This document shows, one piece after another, positions 1 to 11,566 of a DNA stretch of 64,000 bases; the stretch's first letter is position 1; every line of letters begins with the position of its first letter. A program made the translations under genes and the position numbers. The notes under the pieces are model-generated. The model made no database searches. It saw only the letters and a program-made list of their open reading frames with translations, and was not told the DNA's origin. The DNA is from Liolophura sinensis (taxonomy: Eukaryota > Mollusca > Polyplacophora > Chitonida > Chitonidae), in assembly GCF_032854445.1 (NCBI RefSeq), contig NC_088295.1, positions 49,837,385 to 49,901,384 on the forward strand, in the 5' to 3' direction.

Positions 1-161
1 AATTTAGCCAGTACAAATGAAAATAGCCAAAGTTACATGTACCCTTGATGTTCACTTGAACTCTTATACAGCACTTCTGATACGGATGGCCTAAAGCTGC
101 ATGTATGTCCTAAAGCTATTACTGTATATACATGTAGGTGACATGTAAATGATGCCCATAC
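1..161. other. Intron start (partial), no feature seen
   Basis: Follows the donor GTATGG at 161-156 and runs off the window. It contains several TACATG words but nothing identifiable. Confidence 0.6.
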
Positions 162-269
162 CTTCAGCCCTCTCATGAATTCCTGTGATTCTGCCAAGAT
201 TGTGGTCACCTGTTCTGGAAACTGGCGAGACTGGGTGGTGTATTCATCTTCAAACAGCTCTTTCTTGAA
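162..269 (-). CDS. RNF213: Exon 40: last exon inside the window
   Basis: Thirty-six codons, phase 0: FKKELFEDEYTTQSRQFPEQ, then VTTILAESQEFMRGLK. The acceptor is TTTCGTTTCAG and the donor GTATGG. The (L/I)L..SQ.FMR pattern matches the family (human: CASQGFMR). The gene must continue left of base 1 with the second active AAA module, the RING and the C-terminal E3 module. Confidence 0.9.
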
Positions 270-3200
270 CTGAAACGAAACAAAATTACAAATTTGAAGA
301 ATTATTATGTGCACCATCTGGTTTATTGTACCTGGATTTTACCAGACATATACACAGTTCTTCACCATCTGATATTAGGTACTTAAGTATTGCTGCACCA
401 TCTGATATTATGTACTTAAAAATTGCTGCACCATCTGGTATTAACTACTTAAATATTGCTGCACCATCTGATATTAACTACTTAAATATTGCTGCACCAT
501 CTGATATTATGCACTTAAATATTGCTGCACCATCTGGTATTAACTACTTAAATATTGCTGCACCATCTCACATTAACTACTAAAATATTGCTGCATCATC
601 TGACATAAACTACTTAAATATTGCTGCACCATCTGACATTAACTATTTACACAGTTCCGTAGTAAAATTTACTTACAAAGTTCTGCACTACGTTCACCAT
701 GCTGTGCCAGCCGATCTTCACTACTTACGCAATTCTGCACCATCTGGTGTATGTACATCTTTTCCACGATGGTGTCGAGCTGACCAAAGTCCCAGACAAG
801 TGGCAACAGGCTCTGAGGTAAGGCCTGGACTCTGTATACTAGTCTCCTCATTGGTACAGACCCTTGTCAAGGAGAACCAGCAAATTCTATGCAGTACGTG
901 TACATGTAAAACTGGACGTTATGCACATTTCCATATGCAGTTTTTTCACAAAGGTGACAGTTTATTTTCCACATTATGTATACTTTTTTTGAATAGCAGA
1001 CAGTTTGACTTAAAACTTGCAACATAATTTCTTATCTCTACCGTCACACTTTGAATGAACGGCTAACCAGGGTACATCATGACACCAATCACACGTACCG
1101 AGTCTGTCCACAGTTTTCTCTGCTTCAACATGGTAGCCTAAGCCTGCCTGCTCCAGTCTTCTTATCATCTCATCTGAATGTCTGCAACAAAGACACAACT
1201 TTTTAGATCCAATCAAATTATAAATTTTTTTTTTGGGTCAAATTACCTAAAACCTGCTAAAAGCAATTATTTTCACTCTGTATCCATTTTATGTCAATGT
1301 TTTGATAAAAAATAAACGAATGAATGACTTTACATTAGGAGTGTTACTGCCATGTTCTAGCAATGTTTAATAATGACAGTAATCAGATCACTGGTAAAAT
1401 TTCAGCAAAATATGGAACAAAGTATAGAAGCCTGCATACATACATCTTTGGTAACATGCACAATTTAAAAAGCCTTACAATGTAACCACTGTGCATGAGA
1501 AGACACGTACTTGCGATAGGGGTTACAGGCAGCCACTATCTTGAGGTTAGAGGTCAGGTGTAAGGGCTCTCCATCCATGCAGCCATCACACATGATTTCT
1601 TTGATCAAACCAATGGCTTCTGTTGTGTTTGCTTCATCAAAGAACAGCACAGTAAACATGCTTGAGCCATACTTTTCACAGTTCTCTTTTGCCCTCTCCT
1701 CGGCTTGGTTCACCTTTCTGATGATGTCTGCCCCAGTTGTACCTCCATGGACCTTGTGATATAGAGTATTTGTCAAGGTTTTTAATGTCAAGTCACACAA
1801 TTCCTTAAGAAATGCCACAATTATGATGTAACTCCCTAAAGAATGAATTAATGAATTATTCTGCTTTCAGCAGTATTGCAGCCATATCAAAGCTCCACAG
1901 AAAAAGTACAGACCTTCGAAGGTTCTAATTTAATAATAGACTTCATCAAAGAAATATTACATGTAGGAAGGTCTCTCAGCAACCTGTGGATGGTTTCTCA
2001 CCACCATGCTAATAATAAAAAAAAAGAACTTCTCAGCATCTCCATGTCAATTTTTGTAACTTTCTGGGACTTTCCTATAAAATCAGAGCTGAAAGCTCTT
2101 CCAGGTAACAATTTTGAAGACGTCCAGAAGTTAGTGTTTAATTAAATTATATCATTTACTAATAAGGAAAAGCTGGATGATCTGCCACTGCAAGGGCATT
2201 GCTCCACCAAGTTTTTATGTAATATTATGTACATGTAAATTGTGAGAGGATTTATGAAATACCTTATAACAACTGCCACTCACCTTCATCAGGACCATGT
2301 TTGGGACAGTCTCAAGCTCAGGTGGTTTCTGTAGAGAACAGAGGAATTTGACCAATCTGGTTTTTCCACATCCTGTCTCTCCCATCACAATGACTGGAAT
2401 GCCACACCTAAATCAATGAGTGAGAACACAGAGGTCAAACAGCTAGGTCAGCATTTTCAAGGTCGGACACTCAATTCTGAGAAATTGCTTGAGAACAAAA
2501 CTGGAGTGGGCAGTGGCATTTGTCTTTAACTTCCAAGGACACAGCAGAAAACGGTTCAAACTCGGCCTTGGACAAGAAATTTTTAGACTCCTCCACCCTC
2601 ACTGTTCATGGGGGTTAATGGCAATAAGCAGTTAATGAAGCTAGAGCTGTGTGAACAGCTTAACGTTTGCTGAAGACGACTTGTCTTCCACCAATATGGT
2701 GTGCATATCTGTAGGTCAAATGAGTTAAACCTTGTCAGTTACCTGCTAAAGATCAGAGCAGGTATGCCGTCAACATTTATAAAACTGACTGAAGTCGTCT
2801 TAATGAAAAGTGCTTCAGCATCGTATTAAACAACAATCTGGACAATTTCAGTCTTAATGAATATATCATAGGAGCTGTGATTTACTTAAATGGTTTTCAT
2901 TTTCTGATAAAATCTTGAACCTTACACAAATCAGAATCATGACATAGCGCTTCTCCAATAACACCTGAGCCTGCACCATAATGCCTTCTCAAACAAGTTT
3001 GCTTTAGTGTTTGCTGAGTGCAGTATACTTTATCAACATATTCTTACTGTAATTAGGTAATGAATCAATCTTTGTCAACATTTCAATTTAACAGCTTAAT
3101 GACTTGTAAAAAAAAATCAAAACACTATGTTGATTATTAGCATGAGAAAACTGATACAACTCTACATGCATGACTGCATGGTAACCTACCTGAACCTCAT

Positions 3201-6200
3201 ATATATGGCCAGCATTTTCTTGACGTTGTCTGTGGTAAGCTCGTACGTATGATCTGGATCATACATCTCCTCAATCCCCATAACACGACACAACTTTATC
3301 AGTTTCTGCTCTCTGAAATCAGGTCATTACCACAAGAATCATCTTATTTATTTATATACTGATTTTATTGGGGATAACCAAAAACATCTCATTTTTACAG
3401 TGGCAGAAGAGAACACATCATGACAAATGCCAGACAAACCTATCGTCAAACCTAGTGGTTTGAACGCATGAGAAACCACTTGTATGGGTTTTATTCCTCA
3501 AGAATCCTTCACAGAGGCCATGCCAGTAAGAATACACTAAACTCTCTTCAACAGCTGAAAAGCACGTTAGAATGTAACACTGTGCTAAAATATTTACGTT
3601 ACTGGTGAACTGTCAAGATTTATTCATTTTTAGTTATTTATCCGATTGGTGTTCCACCATGTGCTCAAGAATATTTCCCTTATACAGTGTCGGCTAGCAT
3701 TATGGTAGGAAAACCAGGCAGAGCCCAGAGGAAACAACCACCTGCAGGTTGCTGTCAGGCCTTGCCTCGTACAACAGGAGAGGAAACCAGCATGAGCTGG
3801 ATTTGACTCTCAAAATGTCTTAAAGCTAACTACAGGAGTGAAATGTTTGTGTCAGCTCACCTGGGGAGACTGTCAAAGTGTTCAGTCAGCGGTACTCTGT
3901 TTCTCACTAGAGCTTGTTGTAGCTGTTTTGGCATAATGGCTGCCTCCAAAACCTCCTTAGTCAGTGGGTCCACCATATCCCCAGCTTGGCCTACGATGTT
4001 AAACCCTAGGAAAGTCATTGAATTGTGGTCTGGGTTGAAAAAGATGTACGGATGTGGGCTGAAATGATCAAAGAAAAGTGAAATCAATAATCTAATTTTT
4101 TGTGATGTGAACACTTACACAAGTTACTTTATCCTCTCCAGTCATACTGGTGTTTTACTTATATATATTATATATAATATATATATTCAAGAATATTTCA
4201 TGACTATATTACTGTGGCCAGCATTATGGTGGGAGGAAACTTCAGGAAACCCACAGTCATCAACAGGTTGCTGACTGACTTTCCATGTATGACTGAAGTG
4301 AAGGTTTTAGTACAACAATTATGCAAAACCATATCTAAAATTACTTACATGTTTTGCTTTTTTTCACTGAAATAAATGTACTGAAACATGTGGATTGAAG
4401 GTAGGCTTTACAGATCACAAAGTTAATGTCCACACCTGCAAACCTGACATTAAACTAAGCTTTTTGTACCTTTTAGAACTAGTGTGAAGTTAATCTTCAT
4501 GAGAGTGCGTGTGTCATCATTGGTGACATACATACAGATTTGTAATGTGATCCATAAATCCAACCCACATTAAATTTCAAAAATTGATAAAGGTCATTTC
4601 ATCGTTACTTTACTGATGTTTACTTCATTTTTTACAATTTGTTTCTCTTCAAGTTATCCGCACCCCAATCCCACCATGACCTGTCAACTTCACCACCCCC
4701 CCACCCCCCCCAAACCCCGCTCCATACCCACCTGCTCTCCCAGGTTCTGCGCATCTGGTACCTCTCCAGTAGTTCCTCTTCATCCTCAGCCTGAGAAAAT
4801 AATACAGAAATACACACATTTGTCAAATTAAGCCAGATAAGTCTACAGCAGATGAGACTTGTAGAGAATACTATAGCCTCACATAATCAAGGCCAATGCT
4901 AACACTGTACCTATACAGATGTAGTTATACTATCTGTGAGAAGATTTCCAAGTACAGGTAATATGAATGTGATATCTCGTCAACCAGCACTGTATTACAC
5001 CTAAAGTTTAGAATTTTTCAAGTGAGACACCTTGCTTGATTCTGACCAATTCATCCACCTTATAGAGCCACTTTTTTTTGATGAAGTTCAAGGTTTTTTG
5101 TGAAGTTAAAAGGGAAATTTTTACATTGTTGTTGGCAGCAAAAGTATGATTTTCAGGCCTTTAAGTGCTTCTGAAAGAGCATTTTACTTACCAAACTTTA
5201 AGTGAAATACAGTTTAGAGCACAGTACACACAAATATCTCACATTAATTCACAGAAAGTGACTGACATTTCATGATGTAATCTACTGAAGACTATTTAAT
5301 TTATAATAATATAATGTCCGTCAAATTAAAAGGTGAACAAGCAATTGGAAGAAGAATTGCTTTGGCAATACATCTCCCCTTCTAGATTTTAGAAGTCACG
5401 TATGTGGAAGTCCACAACAGAACAAAAGCTGCCATAGCTGGGTTGAAAATGGATGAAACTCACATCTAAACTGTAGCTCTTCATATTGAAGTTATATAGA
5501 GGTACATGTACCTAGTTTCAATTCACTACATGTACAATAAACTGTTTTTGACTTTTAAAAGCCATGCATACAAACTACAAAAAATACATTAAGTGCAATC
5601 AAAAATTGGTGCATTCTAATTTTTATTATAAATGTCATTCATATGTGTAATATATGCTAGTGAAATGAGTATGTACCCGCTATTTCAAATCCATCTCTAC
5701 GATTACATTCCTAATTTACACCCTGACTAAATGCAAATAATTCCTTTACTGTCTTTGATATTTACTCAGCTAGAATACTGAATTAAACTTAATATTTCAA
5801 CTACATAACCTTAATTATGGCAAGGTTTCCAATTAATCAAAAAAAAAAAAAAATCAACGGGAATATTTTACTAACCTCTTAAGAACTATCATATATGACA
5901 TCTTGCCAAGGGCCAAGTGAAGAAGATAAGAGAAAACATCTTAAAAATTAGAAAGAGTTGAGTTCGTTACCTTTGCATTACCTCCCTTAGCCTATAGTAA
6001 ACTGTTTTGTTAGTGTCATAAACAGCCACCAGAGGTCACAAGTGAAGAAAGCTGAACATGGCCGTCTGCTAAAAGGCCTACTTACAGCTGGACAAGGTAT
6101 TTTGGACTTTACAGCTTTACCATAGGCCACAGATCAATGTTTTTTGAAGAGCAAAGTAAGTATATCTTTAATGTTTTTACTCTGAAAATTGTTTTGGGCT

Positions 6201-7597
6201 GTAGGTTCCATATTTGAAGGAGAAAAATAGATTATGGAAATAATACAGAAATACACACGTTTGTCAAATTAAGCCAGATAAGACTACACCAGATGAGACC
6301 TGTAAAGAATACTATTGCCTTACATCATATTGGAATTAGCTTATGAAGTTAAACACAAAATGAAGACAATGAATTAGAATATGTGGCCAATTTTTCATTG
6401 CTAAATATTTCTTCAAATGAACCTACAGCCATCTTGCATTGTTTGACACATGGAACCTCGCTCTCAGTGTTGGGAATTATCAAATTATCTTCTTTAATGA
6501 GTAGAAAAAACTGTCAAACGTAGATGTACACGTAAGTTTCTTATAAGAATCTTACTTCAACCATTTTTAAAGTTATAGATACTATTTAGATCCATGAATT
6601 GTAAATGATATATGCTAGATACCTGACAAAAACAGAGGCTCCCAAGCATGCCAAGACCAAAATACCTGTATATATATATATTTTTCATACCTTGACGTAA
6701 AGTAAAGTCTTTCATTAGTAAACTTAAAAGGTAATTTCATAAATCTACTGTCACTGATAACAGGTTCCATGATATATATCATGACCTACCGATAGTTAAT
6801 AACAGTTATTGCTAATCTACATATATATATATACTCACTTCATCTGGAGCTTCACAAAAGGTTGGGGTCTCTTCAGAAAGATTCAGTGATCTTGTAGCAA
6901 AGTCCTGTAAAGAAAATTTCAATGTATTTTTGTCATCAAACCAACTAAACACTGAGTTTCTTTTTAAAATACTGTATAATATAGAACAATTTTGGAAAAT
7001 ATTCACAAAAAAAACCAAACAAACACAATTGCTGAACAACTTTCTTTAACATTTAAACTGCAAAGAAATACAGGAAACTTACAGTTGGTTTGCAAATTAA
7101 ACTTTGGTGTACACAAACATACAATGTTGGGATAATTTAACTATGGATAACTTTGGTTTATTGGAAGTGTGCAGCTTAATTTAGGGACAGTCCTTCTTTA
7201 TTACAAATTTCAATTCTGCATCATCCCATGTTTCCAATTTAAATCAAATAAGAGGTCAAACTAATTTAAAAATACACAATTATCAGTAAATCATCTTTCA
7301 CATGTAACTACAAAGCTTGATCATACATGTAGCTTTTGTACCACATTTTTACACACAGATATATGACATGTACGCAGTCTGGGATAGTTCCTTGAGCTCT
7401 TGTCCACATTATCTTACCCGTGACATCCTTGACCATGAATCTGACCACAAATTTAAGGAATCCTGGCAAATCCCCAGCAGCTGCTGCCCACAGAACACAG
7501 ATGACTCACAGTCCTTCAGCTGGACATTCAGGAACCACACAAAGTGGCGCAGTTCTGTCCATGAGGGGTCAGGGATGCCACAGTGTCTGCACAAAAC

Positions 7598-7645
<48 letters not shown>

Positions 7646-10600
7646 ATAACTACATATCATTTATAAACATACGCGTGTACTTATACCTACACTATTGTCT
7701 TAAAAAAGAGATACACAAATCTACAACATCAACACTTCAGAATATATTTTCTAAAAATAATATCATTTGTACTTGTGGCCAAAAATTTGCATGGTCTGAT
7801 CACATAAAGTAAGGACATTATGTTCTAGTTTCCAAAATGATGTTCTATTACACTTTCACAGAAAATTCTTCCAAAAATTATAATTATTTTTATCAGTCAT
7901 ACATACAAGTATCAATGGTCACTTGTAAAATAGCTGAAAACTTTAAGCAAACAAATTTAGGAGTAACAAATGGACAGATTAATTAGGCCAGAACAATTTG
8001 GAAAAGTCCACAATGAAAGCTTACAAACACTACGAAGGCCAGTACATGAATTTCAAATCAGAGATCCAGATCATCTAGTGTGATACTGAAGAATTTCACA
8101 TATCTTTTTGGATGCATAACAGCCAGTACCATGAACACCAGCTACTAAATTCAGTTACTACCTAAGTAAGACTTCCAGGCACTCTATCAGGTTCCCTTCT
8201 GTAGTGTTGGGGTTCACACTCTGGAAGTCTGCATGATCCACTCTTCTCAGGTACTGGAATGGTCTTTGAAATGTGGCACTTTTAAATTCCTGCTCGTCAA
8301 AAAGCCTGTCACTCCCAGTATATCCTGAACAGGGCATCACACAAATACAGATCAAAGATATATCTATAAATATTTATTCTCTAACTACTACCTTCTGTTC
8401 ATTATTGATCAGCATATCCTGTCATTTCCTTACACATAAGGTAATATGAATCATCTTGAATCACCTTTCTTGAATCATTAACTGTATGTTCCTAACAATG
8501 TATTCTTTATTTGTTTCAACTTAAATAATTAAATGGAGTTATACAAAGAAAAACTCACACAATGTACATGTACATACATACATACATACATGTATACATC
8601 CCAAATATGTTGTCAAGTTTATGTCTGGATTCTGAACACAAGTTGAAGGGCAATAACTTCAAAAACTTTTCCGAATCTTCACATTTTTTCTTCCAATTTT
8701 TTGAGCAATTGTTTCCAGAAGCATTGTCTACAGTAGCCTGTTGCACAGTTACAGGAATTCTATGAATGTGCTGTGAGGATCCCAAGGCCTTGTTTCAAGG
8801 GTATTATAACAAACTCGCATTATAGCATTTGCCAGGGAAGCATGCAGTGAATGATTTACCGTAATTTTCCACATACAAACACTGCAGATTTATAAATTAA
8901 AAGCACTGTTCTTGCTGACAGACCTGTAGCATTCTCCATCAGAATTTCCAGGCTCTCCTGAGGGGATCTGCACTCGATTGAAGGTAAGAAGTTCAATGTG
9001 CTGTGTGCACACCTGACAGCCTGAAACATAATCCACAAATCACATCTGGACCTGTTCATTTGCACCTGAACGGATTATTTCATTACATGTATATCAATCG
9101 TAGATGCTTGACATTTCAAGGGACCCACAACCAAAGAACTGCAACTGACCTTAAAAACTTTTAACATAGCACATTATTTAACAACATCCAACTTCACATA
9201 TCAGTAGGATTTAAATATCTACAAAAAGTATGGCAATAAATATTTCAGGCTTAACCAGTAACAGCTGCCAGACATGGAATGACTAAAGAAATCAGAATGT
9301 CCAAGTTGACCACGACTAAAAATGTGTTAGCTGTTTTCTAACATACTAACTGGTCTAAAATTTCACTAATTTTATGGTTTAATAGTTCTTTCTTGAGACA
9401 AAACTCTCAATAAATTACATTATCTGCTGTTAAGCTATTGAAAAAAAAACAACAACTTTAATACCTGTTGATCAGATTCTCTGACCATCAGAGGCATAGT
9501 TTCTACCAGATACAGATCCAAGTCAGTTTTCCGCCACATAAAACCTTTGGAATTTTGTATGGCGCCCAAAATGAGCAAGTTGAAGAGGAGGAAATCCACT
9601 CCTTCTTGCACCTAGAGTATAATGATAAGAAGTTATAAAATCAGCTGACATCCATTCACATGTGATTCCCATTGTAGAAAATAATACATTTTATATCCAT
9701 GTACATAACATATTACCTTTCACAGAAAAATTTTGAGGTAATCCAGTCTGATTACGTAGAACATATATACCTAGAATTATGCATGAAATTTGTTAGCTGC
9801 AAATGACGCTGACATTATCGTGACAAACATATGAAGGCTGATCAGATGCTACAGATCGACCAAATTGGGATGTCATGTTACTGAGGTGCCAGTATATTTT
9901 TGGTGCTAATAACCGTGTTTACTTGAGCTGATCTGGTCTTACATTAAAGCCCATAATGTGTTTTTGTCCCAAGAAGTACCTTTGATCATAATTTCATAAA
10001 TCACTCTTTTAAATAAAAGCTTGGTAGACAACTTAATGTTGTAATCACATTAGTAGAATGAGTTAAAACAGGAGCAATGTTAAATTTGAATTTTTAGGTT
10101 TTGTCTATCTCACACAAAAGCCAATTATCAGAGATAGTCATGACCATTTTTAGGGCCCACTTACCTCATAGGCCACATCAAAGTGGATGATCCTTGGGAT
10201 GCCTTGTCCTGGTGCTGGGGTGTCACCCAGAAGTTTGTCCACCACCCTGGACGCATCCACGGATTTGCCATGGAGTGGAATGCTGTGGACTACCTTACGT
10301 TTTCTTGCATGAGGAAAGTTCTGCTGAAGTTTCTCCACTAAGCGGTTCTTGTACAATGTCTTGCCAACTCCAGCTCGTGAAGACCTGATAACCCTCACAG
10401 TGCAACTACAATCACACGTGCAAAGTCAGATGCTGAGTGTTCAGAAATAGTTCCCACAGAAATTTCCTACGTTAATCAAAATGTATTTTGCTCGAGAGTG
10501 GTAATATAACAAGAAATTCCACAGTCTACCAATCAGACCAATATGCTTTACACATCAATACATAGGTAGTTTAAAATAAAAGTACATGTGTTAATGTCAT

Positions 10601-11519
10601 ATCAAACTTTAACAAATGTTCTAACCTTGACTGCTCTTTTAAGTTTCAGAATTCAGTGAATACAGTTAGTGATATATGTATTAGCATGAAGCATGAGATG
10701 ATGTCATACTTACTGTGAGATATCTACACACGAAGCAGCATGGAGATCCCCATTAGTAAGTCTAGCCTGAATACACTTGCTCAGGGATTCTTGTGTGGCA
10801 AACACAGGTCTTTTGTACTTTTCCAGAGCTGTCACTATCCGGGATCTCTGTTCTCTTTCTGATGAGCACAGCACCACCATTCTGTAGTCTACATTGTACA
10901 ACAGACAAAGGCAAAGATTAGCTTAGAATTTGTGGTCACTCCTTACTGAAGAAGAATTTGGGCTTTTTGGTCATGTGATTGTTAATTAAAAGCGATGACA
11001 ATACAGCATGCTGAGTAATTCTACAAAAGTGACAATAATTTTTTTTTTGGCAAAAACAGCACATCAGACATTCATAAAACTTCATTATGTTTTGGGTAAG
11101 GATCAATCTGGAGTTTTGCACCTTAAGTTTTGGAAACTTTTGATTACGAGACTTGAAGGCCATGTTGGGTTTTATGCAAGACTGAAAATTGTTGACTTGA
11201 TGGTATTAAAAACACAGCAGTCCTTCAAAAACTGGCCAATTTACTACATGTAGGCCATAAATACTGGCTTAAACCTCAGATGATGAGTACTTCCTGTAAT
11301 AGTACATGCCAAACCGCAGGCATGCATACATCTATTATTTTTTTTGTTTTTTGTTATTTGTTTATTTCATTGGAGTTTAATATTGTAGCCAGGGTCAATC
11401 TTTAAATATCCAAGGTAGTTGGTCAATTTACAGTGAAATTGTTCTCCCCAAGGCCTTCATGGAGCAAACAAATATATAATATAGGAAACATAAACTTCAG
11501 AGTCCTATAAAAAGTACAT

Positions 11520-11566
<47 letters not shown>

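Larger units (their letters stand above)
1182..3189. other. Introns between exons 38-37, 37-36 and 36-35
   Basis: Three short AT-rich introns (1,182-1,510; 1,753-2,283; 2,408-3,189). The only repeat seen is a small plus-strand SINE remnant near 1,963-2,025 (GGAAGGTCTCTCAGCAACC, then a decayed tail). The exons between them are listed separately. No RNA gene or other ORF of substance. Confidence 0.6.
4791..6838. other. Intron between exons 33 and 32
   Basis: A 2-kb intron. It holds an 88-bp direct duplication (4,798-4,885 and 6,239-6,325), a piece of a dispersed repeat (about 5,010-5,110, CACCTTGCTTGATTCTGACC) that recurs near 18,896-18,950, and AT runs near its 5' end. No ORF with coding signal. 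Confidence 0.6.
9021..10713. other. Introns around exons 28 and 27, no feature
   Basis: Covers 9,021-9,464, 9,612-10,164 and 10,406-10,713 (the exons between are listed separately). AT-rich, no recognisable repeat, no convincing ORF. Confidence 0.55.

Noticed and set aside
326-583. 85-codon repetitive open frame on the plus strand; also a CRISPR-like look
   Set aside because: It is the 33-bp tandem array. There are no spacers between units, and the unit matches the neighbouring exon end.
1042-1098. Longer version of exon 38 ending at GTAGAG, adding CDWCHDVPWLAVHSKC
   Set aside because: The Cys/His-rich look was tempting, but the donor at 1,098 gives the exact family junction and correct phase into exon 39.
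1753-1818. Upstream extension of exon 37 (MAFLKELCDLTLKTLTNTLY)
   Set aside because: The family pattern puts VHGGTT directly after the Lys that ends exon 36. The AG at 1,754-1,753 provides this.
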